From: Alphaproteobacteria bacterium
GTDB lineage: Bacteria > Pseudomonadota > Alphaproteobacteria > Micavibrionales > Micavibrionaceae
Assembly: GCA_023140905.1 (NCBI GenBank)
Contig: JAGLKS010000012.1
Span: 1 to 23,645, forward strand
Direction of reading: 5' to 3'
Length of the DNA stretch: 23,645 nucleotides
In this document: piece by piece, positions 9,018-16,407 of the stretch
Layout: every line of letters starts with the position of its first letter
Position numbering within the stretch: the first letter of the stretch is position 1
Program-made: the position numbers and the translations under genes
Notes under the pieces: generated by a model
Databases searched by the model: none
What the model was told of the DNA's origin: nothing
The model's input: the letters and a program-made list of their open reading frames with translations, nothing else

Positions 9018-9123
9018 TTTCTATTCCGTTATATTCTTCTAATTCTTTGCTGTTGCTCTTATGTGCAGCTCGTTGTAAAAACGAAAGCGTACATAAATAA
9101 AACACAGTTATTCCGAGTGCACC

Positions 9124-10488
9124 ATGGACATACAGCAAACAGTTTTTAACTGCAAGCAGATTATATTTTTTACTTTCTTTTTGATGGCGTTAAGCGTTTT
9201 TCTTACAGTTTCAAAAAGCGCGGACGCTTATGATTCGTCTTTGTTTGTTGTTGAAGGGATAAGGGGGGATGTGACCGCAGATGATGCTGTGAATGCACAA
9301 GAACAAGCATTCTGGCAAGCGCAGTTACGAGCCTTCGATATTTTAGCTAACCGTCTGGTCTCTGAAACAGATGCGCCAAGTATGGTTAGACCTGATGCAA
9401 GTATGATTGCATCTATGATTAAGGATTATGAAGTTAGCAATGAGCAAATATCTGCGGTTCGTTACGTTGGTGACTTTACATTCCGTTTTGATCCCAAGTC
9501 ATTAAGCAATTATTTTTCCATTACAGGTGTGCAATATACAGACACAAGAAGTAAACCTTTGCTGATTTTACCAATCTTCCAGAAAAACGGCAGGAATACG
9601 ATATGGGGCGATGAAAATATTTGGTTAAGAAGCTGGGCTTCAACGACATTTCCAACAGCACTTGTTCCGGTTGAAGTGCCTATTGGCGATCTGGACGATG
9701 TTGCAGATATTAATGATGACAACGTTTTGCGTTTTGAGCGTAAAAGTCTGGATCGTATGCTCTTACGTTATAATGCTAAAGAAGCAGCAATTATGATTGC
9801 ATTGCCTGATAAAACTTTGGAAGCAAGAACTCTGGAACAAAACGCGGCAGGGTTGTTGCAAGTCAGTATTTATCGTACTGACAGGGGGAGTGCTGAATAT
9901 GTTAGTGATTTCTGCTTGAAGCCGGAAGCAGAGGAAAGCGTAGAAAAATTCTATAAACGCGCCATGTTACGAGGATTTCAGGCTTTACAAAAAAACTGGA
10001 AAAGGCGCACAGCGGCAAGTGCTGCACAAAGCCGCCTTTACTATGTGCGTATGCCTGTTAACGGGTTAGGGGAATTGGTGGAAGCTCAGGATGTTTTGCG
10101 TACGCTTCCTGGACTTAATGCTGTATCTGTTGTTTCAGTTAAACCCGTGGAAGTACGGCTTTTATTGACGTTTAGGGGCGATGAGACTCGTTTGCGTGAA
10201 GCGTTGCGCAGTGGAAGTTCATATCTTCTTAGTCGAGCCTATGGAAAGGATGAACAGGCGCATAAAGCATCGTCAGAACAAATTGAGGGGTTGAATGTTA
10301 TGTATGATCTTTATCATCGAAGTAAAGCCGCAAAGATGAGGCAAGCTGCTCAATATTATGCGTCTCCACCCTCTCAGCCTTTTAAGCCTCTAAAGGCTAA
10401 AGAAGAAACAATATTTTCTCCAGTAGATGCTTTACCAACGGACTTTCAAAAGCATGATTTTAAAAAGGGGCAAATTCACAATTTTTAA
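9124..10488 (+). CDS. DUF2066 domain-containing exported protein
   Basis: The 454-residue product begins with a hydrophobic export signal (IIFFTFFLMALSVFLTV, cleavage likely near SADA-YD at about 36). The segment after it, with VVEGIRGDVTADDAVNAQEQ then AFWQAQLRAFDILANRLV, is the DUF2066 signature. DUF2066 proteins are of unknown function, are expected in the periplasm or envelope, and in alphaproteobacteria commonly sit directly upstream of an AI-2E-family membrane protein and hdaA, as here. The C-terminal 80 residues are low in predicted structure and basic-proline rich. No strong ribosome site is seen at the ATG; a later ATG at 9184 would still leave a signal peptide. It heads a tight three-gene plus-strand operon. 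Confidence 0.82.
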   Translation: MDIQQTVFNCKQIIFFTFFLMALSVFLTVSKSADAYDSSLFVVEGIRGDVTADDAVNAQEQAFWQAQLRAFDILANRLVSETDAPSMVRPDASMIASMIKDYEVSNEQISAVRYVGDFTFRFDPKSLSNYFSITGVQYTDTRSKPLLILPIFQKNGRNTIWGDENIWLRSWASTTFPTALVPVEVPIGDLDDVADINDDNVLRFERKSLDRMLLRYNAKEAAIMIALPDKTLEARTLEQNAAGLLQVSIYRTDRGSAEYVSDFCLKPEAEESVEKFYKRAMLRGFQALQKNWKRRTAASAAQSRLYYVRMPVNGLGELVEAQDVLRTLPGLNAVSVVSVKPVEVRLLLTFRGDETRLREALRSGSSYLLSRAYGKDEQAHKASSEQIEGLNVMYDLYHRSKAAKMRQAAQYYASPPSQPFKPLKAKEETIFSPVDALPTDFQKHDFKKGQIHNF

Positions 10489-10505
10489 AAGAGGGTTAAA
10501 GAAAT

Positions 10506-11654
10506 ATGGATAATATCAAAACAACAAAAGCTTCAACACATTATATATTCTGGGCTGTTATTATAGCGCTGTTTGTTAGTGCAATTTTTCTCTTAAAATC
10601 AGTGCTTTTGCCTTTTGTCGTAGGAAGTTCCGTTGCTTATCTTCTTAATCCGACTGTTCAGAAATTTGAAAAACTTGGTATTCCTCGTGGTCCGGCTTCT
10701 ATAATAATTTTATCCGGTTTTTTGCTGGTGCTTTTGACTTTCTTCGCAATTACTGTGCCGGTTCTTACCAAAGAAATTGGGGCTTTTGCTTTGGATGTAC
10801 CGGATTATATAAACCAGCTAAAAGAGCTTTTAAGTCCATTAACAGGGTTTTTAGAACAATATACAAGCCATGTTGAGAATGGCGATATACAAGGGTTCTT
10901 TGTCGATAGTTCCAAATCAGTAACAACAATTATTGGAATATTGGCAAGCAAGCTGGCAGCAGGGGGGCAGACCCTTGTTGATATTATATCCCTTTTCTGT
11001 TTTATGCCGATTGTTGCTTATTTCATGATGAAAGAATGGCCCAGTATAACACAATGGATATATGATCTGGTGCCGCGTTATGCACAAGGAGATGTCATGG
11101 AGTTATTAAAGCAAATCAATACAAAGCTTTCCGGTTTTATTCGTGGGCAAATAAGCGTGGCATTAATATTGGCGTTAGCTTATGCTTTGGCGCTGACTTT
11201 AGCTGGATTGAAATATGGTATGCTCATTGGTTTAAGCGCCGGTTTGCTCTCTATTATTCCTATGGTTGGTTTGGTTATTGGCTTGATTGTGAGTGTAGCG
11301 GTGGCATGGTTCCAGTCGGGGGAGTGGGAATATGTGCTTATTATTGCAGGAATTTTCTTGGGCGGGCAGTTAATTGAGGGCAACTTCTTAACACCAAAAC
11401 TTGTCGGAAAAAGTGTCGGGTTGCATCCTCTTTGGGTTTTCTTTGTTCTTCTTGCAGGGGGAAGTTTGCTTGGAATTCTGGGGATGTTTCTGGCTGTACC
11501 TGTAGCAGCTGTTATCGGTGTTCTCCTTTCATTTGCCTTGCGTAAATATAAGCAAAGCACTTATTATAAAGTCTCTTCCGGAAATGATGATAAAGATGAT
11601 AAATCGTCTCACATGAAAAAGCGAAACAAGAGCAAGAATAAGCAAAGCACGTAA
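10506..11654 (+). CDS. AI-2E family (PerM-like) membrane transporter
   Basis: The 382-residue product has an N-terminal pair of membrane helices, a central soluble segment (about 90-140), and a block of helices ending in the family signature around IEGNFLTPKLVGKSVGLHPL and FLAVPVAAVIGVLL. This is the AI-2E/PerM family, which includes the AI-2 exporter TqsA and sodium/proton antiporters; the substrate of this member is unknown. The last 35 residues are very hydrophilic, rich in Lys, Asp and Ser, and cytoplasmic. The start has GAGGG about 11 bases upstream, 17 bases after the DUF2066 gene. hdaA follows 5 bases after its stop, so all three are one transcript. Confidence 0.9.
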   Translation: MDNIKTTKASTHYIFWAVIIALFVSAIFLLKSVLLPFVVGSSVAYLLNPTVQKFEKLGIPRGPASIIILSGFLLVLLTFFAITVPVLTKEIGAFALDVPDYINQLKELLSPLTGFLEQYTSHVENGDIQGFFVDSSKSVTTIIGILASKLAAGGQTLVDIISLFCFMPIVAYFMMKEWPSITQWIYDLVPRYAQGDVMELLKQINTKLSGFIRGQISVALILALAYALALTLAGLKYGMLIGLSAGLLSIIPMVGLVIGLIVSVAVAWFQSGEWEYVLIIAGIFLGGQLIEGNFLTPKLVGKSVGLHPLWVFFVLLAGGSLLGILGMFLAVPVAAVIGVLLSFALRKYKQSTYYKVSSGNDDKDDKSSHMKKRNKSKNKQST

Positions 11655-11659
11655 TAATT

Positions 11660-12367
11660 ATGCCGCCATTATCTCATTCATTAGTCAATGCCCGTCAGAT
11701 CCCCTTTGATTTAGGGGCGCGTCCTGCTTATGGCCGTGATGATTTCCAGATTAGCCAGTCTAATGCTGCGGCTGTAGGGTGGATTGATCGCTGGCCGGAA
11801 TGGACTGCGCCTATTCTGATATTACAAGGACCCGCAGCAAGTGGTAAAACGCATCTTGTCGCAGTGTGGCAGGAAAAAGCACAGGCGCAAAAAATTAATC
11901 CTGAGTGCTTGATAACAAAATCAGCTGATGAATTATTTGCGCTGGGAGATGCTCTTGTTATTGATGGTTTAGATCCATGGCTTGGTGATCGTGAAGCTGA
12001 AACAGTGTTGTTCCATCTTTATAATATGCTTAAAGAAGAGCAGAAAACCATAATGATAACGATGCGCATGGCTCCAAGCATAACAGATTTTGTATTGCCT
12101 GATTTAGCTTCGCGTTTTCGTGCTGCGCCTAGTGTTGCTATCCATGCTCCCGATGACATGCTGTTAGCCTCAATTTTAACAAAGTTATTCGCTGATCGTC
12201 AGCTTAGCGTTAGTAGTGATGTTATTGCTTATCTTTTGCCGCGTATGGAACGGTCTTTTATGGCAGCACAAGATTTGGTTGAACGGGCCGATTGTCGGGC
12301 ATTATCGGAAAAACGGGGGATATCTGTGCCTCTCATGCGCCTTGTATTAAGTGACATGCAAAGCTAA
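11660..12367 (+). CDS. hdaA: DnaA regulatory inactivator HdaA
   Basis: HdaA is a DnaA-related AAA+ protein that, bound to the beta clamp, stimulates ATP hydrolysis by DnaA and so prevents re-initiation of replication. The 235 residues fit the family, which has the AAA+ part of DnaA but not its DNA-binding domain. Seen: a clamp-binding motif QIPFDL (13-18), a Walker A loop GPAASGKTH (57-65), a Walker B-like segment ALVIDGLD (98-105), and Arg residues in SRFRAAP (151-157) that could serve as the arginine finger. Its start lacks a Shine-Dalgarno site and lies 5 bases after the upstream stop, which suggests coupled translation. The usual downstream neighbours ppk and ppx are not present. Confidence 0.9.
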   Translation: MPPLSHSLVNARQIPFDLGARPAYGRDDFQISQSNAAAVGWIDRWPEWTAPILILQGPAASGKTHLVAVWQEKAQAQKINPECLITKSADELFALGDALVIDGLDPWLGDREAETVLFHLYNMLKEEQKTIMITMRMAPSITDFVLPDLASRFRAAPSVAIHAPDDMLLASILTKLFADRQLSVSSDVIAYLLPRMERSFMAAQDLVERADCRALSEKRGISVPLMRLVLSDMQS

Positions 12368-12383
12368 CTCTAGTTGCTTATCT

Positions 12384-12914
12384 TTACTTTTTAGCATAAT
12401 CATCAGGGCTAACGGTATCAATTAAAATATTTTTGCTGGAATAATTAAGATCACTCCAATGTTTTATAGAGCAAGATAAAATACTTAATGTAGCCGGTTG
12501 ATATCCGCTAATCAGAGAAAAGGTCAATTTCTCAGAAGAAGAGGCCAGCATGCGTAAAAGGGCGGGAATTCCCGGATAATGGCCGATCAATAAAACCGTG
12601 TCATATTCATCGTCACAAAGATGAATTTGTTTTAAATATTGTTCTTCACTACCAAGATATAAAACCGGCAAAAAAGAAATCTGATTTGGGCTAAGATCTG
12701 TGTTAAAGCACTCACGCAGTTGTTCAAGTGTTTCTCGTGTTCGCCACGAATCAGAGCATAAAACATAATCCGGGTAGAGGTTGTTTTTACTCATATAATA
12801 CCCAAGCGCAGCAGCATCGCTTATGCCTTTCATAGTCAAAGGGCGGCCTTTATCTTTACCCTCGTAGGAGGGATCGCTTTGAGCATGACGTAATAATAAT
12901 AAACGTTTTGTCAT
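12384..12914 (-). CDS. SixA-like histidine phosphatase family protein
   Basis: The 176-residue protein is a small histidine phosphatase. The N-terminal LLLLRHAQSD carries the catalytic Arg9-His10, with Ala in place of the common Gly after it, as in many SixA-like proteins. SDSWRTRETLE (54-64) supplies the second-shell arginines and LIGHYPG (about 109-115) the second catalytic histidine, His112. E. coli SixA (161 residues) removes phosphate from the Hpt histidine of ArcB; other family members act on small phosphate esters. Here a hybrid kinase with a C-terminal Hpt lies about 5 kb away, making an Hpt substrate possible but unproven. It follows rnd by 41 bases on the same strand (TAGG ribosome site) and is probably co-transcribed with it; it converges with hdaA 16 bases away. 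Confidence 0.85.
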   Translation of the reverse strand: MTKRLLLLRHAQSDPSYEGKDKGRPLTMKGISDAAALGYYMSKNNLYPDYVLCSDSWRTRETLEQLRECFNTDLSPNQISFLPVLYLGSEEQYLKQIHLCDDEYDTVLLIGHYPGIPALLRMLASSSEKLTFSLISGYQPATLSILSCSIKHWSDLNYSSKNILIDTVSPDDYAKK

Positions 12915-12955
12915 AACAACCTATATCGATATTTATGCAAAAACAGCTTATGCCG

Positions 12956-14110
12956 TTATGTGACAGGAATTTTGGTAATCTTTCCATCTTTCACAGCAAT
13001 AGCAAGCAGACCATGCTTTACAGCTAGTGCGTCTTCGCCAAAAATTTCTCTACGCCACCCTTTTAGGGCAGGAACCAAGGCATTGTCATCTAATGCAATC
13101 GCTTTTATATCCTCAGAAGAAGCTATAATTTTAGCGGCAACGCCATGTTCTGTACTCTCTATTTTGAGGAGCATTTTTAATATGTCAATGGTGATTATAA
13201 CATTAGGAGACAAAGCCGTTTTCTTTTGCGGAACTGGCCATGTTTCTTTTGGGCTGGTTAATGCTGCTTCAATGGCTTTAAGTATGAGGTCGCCAAATCT
13301 TCCATCGACAACATCTTTGGATATGTTGCGAATCTTCATTAATTGTTTTTTATCGTGTGGGACCTGATTGGCCATATCCGCTAGAGTATCATCACGAATA
13401 ACCCAGTTTTTAGGGATGTTGCGTTTTTGTGCTTGTTGTTCTCTTAGTGCGGCTAATTCCCGTAGAACAGCTAAAGAACGAGAGCGCGGAGAGCGTATTT
13501 TAATGCGTTCCCATGCTTTATACGGGTCATTTTTATATGTGTCTGGATTGTTTAATATCTCTTCTTCCATAATAACCCAGCTACACCGGTCTTTCTTTTT
13601 AAGCTTTGTATGCAAGTTTTTATAAACGTCACACAGATGCGTAACATCACCAAGCGCATATTTAACCTGTTTATTGCTTAGAGGCCGTATAGACCAATCT
13701 GTAAATTGTGAGCTTTTATCAATCTGTATGCTCGCAATATTGTTAACCAGTTTTTCGTAACTTATAGAATCACCATACCCGCAGGCCATGGCAGCTACTT
13801 GCGTATCAAAAATCGGTGTAGCAACACATCCCATCAAATTGTAAAATATCTCAAGATCTTGCCGTGCGGCATGAAAGACTTTTAAGACAGCCTTGTTTTG
13901 TAAAAGATCAAATAAAGGCGAAATATCTATTCCTTTCGCCAACGGGTCCACAGCACATGCTGTTTTATCAGGAGAAGAAAGTTGTATCAGACACAGTTTG
14001 GGGTAGTAAGTTTTTTCCCGCAAAAACTCGGTATCGATTGTAATAAATTCTTCTTGTGCCAGCTCTTTACAAAACGCAGCTAGTTCGTCGCTATCAGTAA
14101 TTATTGTCAT
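12956..14110 (-). CDS. rnd: Ribonuclease D
   Basis: RNase D is a 3'-5' exoribonuclease that trims tRNA and other stable RNA precursors. From the start chosen here (384 residues) the DEDD catalytic set falls at Asp26 and Glu28 (TIDTEFLRE), Asp85 (HAARQDLE), and Tyr151 with Asp155 (YALGDVTHL), closely matching the numbering of the E. coli enzyme. An HRDC domain follows at about 200-280 and a second helical C-terminal region after it. The ATG at 14110 is preferred because it has AGGA 5 bases upstream; the in-frame ATG at 14140 would add MRWENPLRNN, has no ribosome site, and lies almost on top of a likely transcription start. Divergent from aspS, a common alphaproteobacterial pairing. Confidence 0.93.
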   Translation of the reverse strand: MTIITDSDELAAFCKELAQEEFITIDTEFLREKTYYPKLCLIQLSSPDKTACAVDPLAKGIDISPLFDLLQNKAVLKVFHAARQDLEIFYNLMGCVATPIFDTQVAAMACGYGDSISYEKLVNNIASIQIDKSSQFTDWSIRPLSNKQVKYALGDVTHLCDVYKNLHTKLKKKDRCSWVIMEEEILNNPDTYKNDPYKAWERIKIRSPRSRSLAVLRELAALREQQAQKRNIPKNWVIRDDTLADMANQVPHDKKQLMKIRNISKDVVDGRFGDLILKAIEAALTSPKETWPVPQKKTALSPNVIITIDILKMLLKIESTEHGVAAKIIASSEDIKAIALDDNALVPALKGWRREIFGEDALAVKHGLLAIAVKDGKITKIPVT

Positions 14111-14155
14111 ATTATTCCTAAGGGGATTTTCCCAACGCATAAATTAAGAGAGCCT

Positions 14156-14183
14156 ATAATACGCTCTTGTGTAAGATCGTCTA
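14156..14183 (-). promoter_or_regulatory. Possible rnd promoter
   Basis: On the minus strand TAGACG, then 16 bases, then TATTAT resembles a -35/-10 pair. It would place the transcription start near 14147, leaving a leader of about 37 bases to the ATG at 14110 but almost none to the ATG at 14140. This supports the shorter RNase D start. The -35 matches the consensus at only four of six bases. Confidence 0.35.
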
Positions 14184-14236
14184 GTATATCTGTGGCTAAA
14201 ATCATAGTTTTTATCCATAATTTTTGTAAAATCGGC

Positions 14237-14264
14237 GTGACATTAATGCGCGATGCGGTATAAA
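14237..14264 (+). promoter_or_regulatory. Probable aspS promoter
   Basis: GTGACA (14237-14242), a 16-base spacer, and TATAAA (14259-14264) match the sigma-70 consensus at five of six bases in each box. The transcription start would be near 14271, about 40 bases before the aspS ATG. Confidence 0.5.
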
Positions 14265-14311
14265 CACTGTTGCTAGCAAATTAATTTAATGAGTTTTTCT
14301 TAAGGAAGAAG

Positions 14312-16120
14312 ATGAAAATGCACGCATATAGAACCCATAAATGTGACGAGTTAACAAAAGAGCATGTTGGTCAGGATGTTCGTCTTTCAGGATGGATTCA
14401 CCGTATATACGATTTAGGCGGAGTTTTATTCATCATTTTACGAGATACATACGGTTTAACTCAGTGCCTTGTTGATGAAAATTCTCCTTTACTGGGTGAG
14501 ATAAATAAATGGCGTGTGGAATCTGTTGTGACCATCGACGGAAAGGTTCGTGCCCGCTCGGCTGATACGATTAATCCAAAAATGAAAACCGGTGAAATAG
14601 AGGTTTATATTGCAAATGTAACTATGCAATCAGCTGCGGAGATTATTCCGTTTCAGGTTTATGAAGATGATGGAGCGGGTGAAGATATTCGTTTGCGCTA
14701 CCGCTATCTGGATTTACGCCGTGATGGAATGCACAAAAAAATTCGTTTGCGCAATAATGTAATTTCAACAATACGTGATAAAATGTGGGGGCAGGGCTTT
14801 CAGGAATTTCAAACGCCTATATTAGCAGCAAGTTCTCCTGAAGGTGCGCGTGACTATCTTGTTCCATCGCGGTTGCATCCGGGTAAGTTTTATGCTTTGC
14901 CGCAAGCACCACAGCAATTCAAACAACTTTTGATGATGAGCGGGTTTGATAGATATTTCCAGATTGCACCATGCTTTCGTGATGAAGACGGTCGCGCTGA
15001 CCGTCTTGCAGAGTTTTATCAGCTTGATGTGGAGATGAGTTTTGTAACTCAGGATGAGGTTTTCAATACGGTTCAGCCGGTAGTCAAGAGTCTCTTTGAA
15101 AAATTCTCGGATTTCACAGGTGAGAAACGCGAAGTTATCTGGTGTGACTCTATTCCGTTTAAAGAAGCAATGCTTAAGTACGGATCAGATAAACCGGACT
15201 TACGTAACCCTCTGGAAATATGTGATGTGACCGAAGTCTTTGCTCGTGATGATGTGTCGTTCAATGCCTTTAAAGGTGTGATTTCCAAAGGCGGCGTTGT
15301 AAGGGCTATTCGTGCTCCAGATGTTTCAACGATGCCCAGAAGTTTCTTCGACAAGCTTAATGGCTGGGCGCAAGGTGAAGGTGCTGCGGGGCTTGGCTAT
15401 ATTCTTTTTGCTGATGGTGAGGGAAAGGGACCGATTGCAAAATTTGTTCCTGAGGCTGCTCAAGAGCAAATCAAAGAGATTTCAGGTTGCAAAGATGGTG
15501 ATGCAATTTTCTTTATATGTAATCAGGAATTACCTGCTGCTAAATTTGCCGGAGCAGCGCGTGATGCGGTTTGTTCGGCTATGGATGAGGCGGGTATCAA
15601 AACCCGCGAAACCGGCGTATATAAATTCTGCTGGATTGTCGATTTTCCAATGTATGAATTTGATGAAAAAGCGCAGAAGATTGATTTCTCACATAACCCG
15701 TTCTCTATGCCTCAAGGCGGTATGGCGGATTTGGAGGAAAAAGATCCGTTAGATGTTTATGCGTTCCAATATGATTGTGTTTGTAACGGTTTTGAACTAG
15801 CTTCCGGGGCTATTCGGAACCATAGACCTGAAATCATGGAAAAAGCTTTTGGTATTGCAGGATATGGCAAAGATGTTTTGGAAGATAAATTTGGTGGTAT
15901 GCTTAATGCTATGCGTTATGGTGCTCCGCCGCATGGTGGTTTAGCCTTCGGAATTGACCGCGTCATTATGCTTTTGGCTGATGAGCCGAATTTACGTGAG
16001 GTTTATGCTTTTGTTATGAATGGTCAATATGAAGATCAAATGATGCAGGCTCCATCTCAAATTGATGAAGAGCTGTTGAAAGACTTACATATCAAAATCT
16101 CAATGCCCGAAAAAGTATAG
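14312..16120 (+). CDS. aspS: Aspartyl-tRNA synthetase
   Basis: AspRS charges tRNA with aspartate. The 602 residues are the bacterial-type length: an N-terminal OB-fold anticodon-binding domain (about 1-110), the class II core, and the bacterial GAD insertion in between (about 290-420). Motif 2 is FRDEDGRADR (about 222-231) and motif 3 is GLAFGIDRV (about 543-551). The start is ATG 14312 with AAGGA 5 bases upstream rather than ATG 14318. In the anticodon-binding loop this protein has HRIYDLGG where most bacterial enzymes have RRRD(H/L)GG. Leu35 sits where a His is reported for non-discriminating enzymes such as the Pseudomonas one, which hints at a tRNA-Asp-specific enzyme. Divergent from rnd; converges on a GGDEF gene. 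Confidence 0.97.
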   Translation: MKMHAYRTHKCDELTKEHVGQDVRLSGWIHRIYDLGGVLFIILRDTYGLTQCLVDENSPLLGEINKWRVESVVTIDGKVRARSADTINPKMKTGEIEVYIANVTMQSAAEIIPFQVYEDDGAGEDIRLRYRYLDLRRDGMHKKIRLRNNVISTIRDKMWGQGFQEFQTPILAASSPEGARDYLVPSRLHPGKFYALPQAPQQFKQLLMMSGFDRYFQIAPCFRDEDGRADRLAEFYQLDVEMSFVTQDEVFNTVQPVVKSLFEKFSDFTGEKREVIWCDSIPFKEAMLKYGSDKPDLRNPLEICDVTEVFARDDVSFNAFKGVISKGGVVRAIRAPDVSTMPRSFFDKLNGWAQGEGAAGLGYILFADGEGKGPIAKFVPEAAQEQIKEISGCKDGDAIFFICNQELPAAKFAGAARDAVCSAMDEAGIKTRETGVYKFCWIVDFPMYEFDEKAQKIDFSHNPFSMPQGGMADLEEKDPLDVYAFQYDCVCNGFELASGAIRNHRPEIMEKAFGIAGYGKDVLEDKFGGMLNAMRYGAPPHGGLAFGIDRVIMLLADEPNLREVYAFVMNGQYEDQMMQAPSQIDEELLKDLHIKISMPEKV

Positions 16121-16134
16121 TAACTTGCATTTAC

Positions 16135-16202
16135 TTTTGCAGTGCGTTACTCGTCACTTACGTACCTAAACGTACGCTACCTTCCTCGTGCCTGCTGCAA
16201 AA
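16135..16202. repeat. Imperfect palindromic intergenic element
   Basis: TTTTGCAG (16135-16142) and CTGCAAAA (16195-16202) are perfect inverted arms. Between them lies a further partly palindromic stretch, including CGTAC-CTAAAC-GTACG near its centre. There is no T-run after it on either strand, so it is not a simple terminator. It resembles the REP-like intergenic palindromes that many proteobacterial genomes carry in many copies; no second copy is seen in this window. Confidence 0.4.
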
Positions 16203-16252
16203 ATAAAGCCAAATCACTATAGTATGAAGAAATCGGCATAGAATAGAATAAA

Positions 16253-16279
16253 GCGGCGCAGTTTTCTGAACTGTGCCGT
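16253..16279 (+). terminator. Hairpin, possible aspS terminator
   Basis: CGGCGCAGTT (16254-16263) and AACTGTGCCG (16269-16278) form a 10-bp stem with one G-U pair and a 5-base loop, extendable by a further G-U. The following TCTCTGTTTG is only moderately T-rich. It lies 134 bases past the aspS stop and is the first strong hairpin on that side. Confidence 0.5.
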
Positions 16280-16289
16280 CTCTGTTTGT

Positions 16290-16340
16290 GAAGAAAAAAG
16301 GCACCCGAACGTATTTATAAAAACAGGGAATACGTCCGGG
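16290..16340 (-). terminator. Intrinsic terminator of the GGDEF gene
   Basis: CCCGAACGTATT (16304-16315) pairs with AATACGTCCGGG (16329-16340), a 12-bp stem with one mismatch and a 13-base loop. On the minus strand the stem is followed by TGCCTTTTTTCTTC, a clear U-run. It serves the minus-strand GGDEF gene, whose stop is 68 bases before it. Confidence 0.7.
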
Positions 16341-16351
16341 CTTCTGGGTTT

Positions 16352-16394
16352 TACCTGCCATTAGGGTTGGGTTAGGGGGGATGCATGGCAGGTA
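16352..16394. repeat. Perfect inverted repeat with a G-tract loop
   Basis: TACCTGCCAT (16352-16361) and ATGGCAGGTA (16385-16394) are perfect 10-base inverted arms. The 23-base loop on the plus strand has the runs GGG, GGG and GGGGGG separated by TT and TTA, and another GGG follows at 16396-16398. It could form a hairpin, a G-quadruplex on the plus strand, or both. A TTTTTT run lies at 16403-16408, so on the plus strand it could also act as a terminator. Confidence 0.6.
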
Positions 16395-16407
16395 TAGGGT
16401 AATTTTT

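Noticed and set aside
11180..11560. 126-codon minus-strand frame within the AI-2E family gene
   Set aside because: It is antisense to conserved transmembrane signature residues and has no family features.
15312..15752. 146-codon plus-strand frame inside aspS
   Set aside because: It is an out-of-frame shadow of the AspRS core, with a composition typical of a shifted reading.
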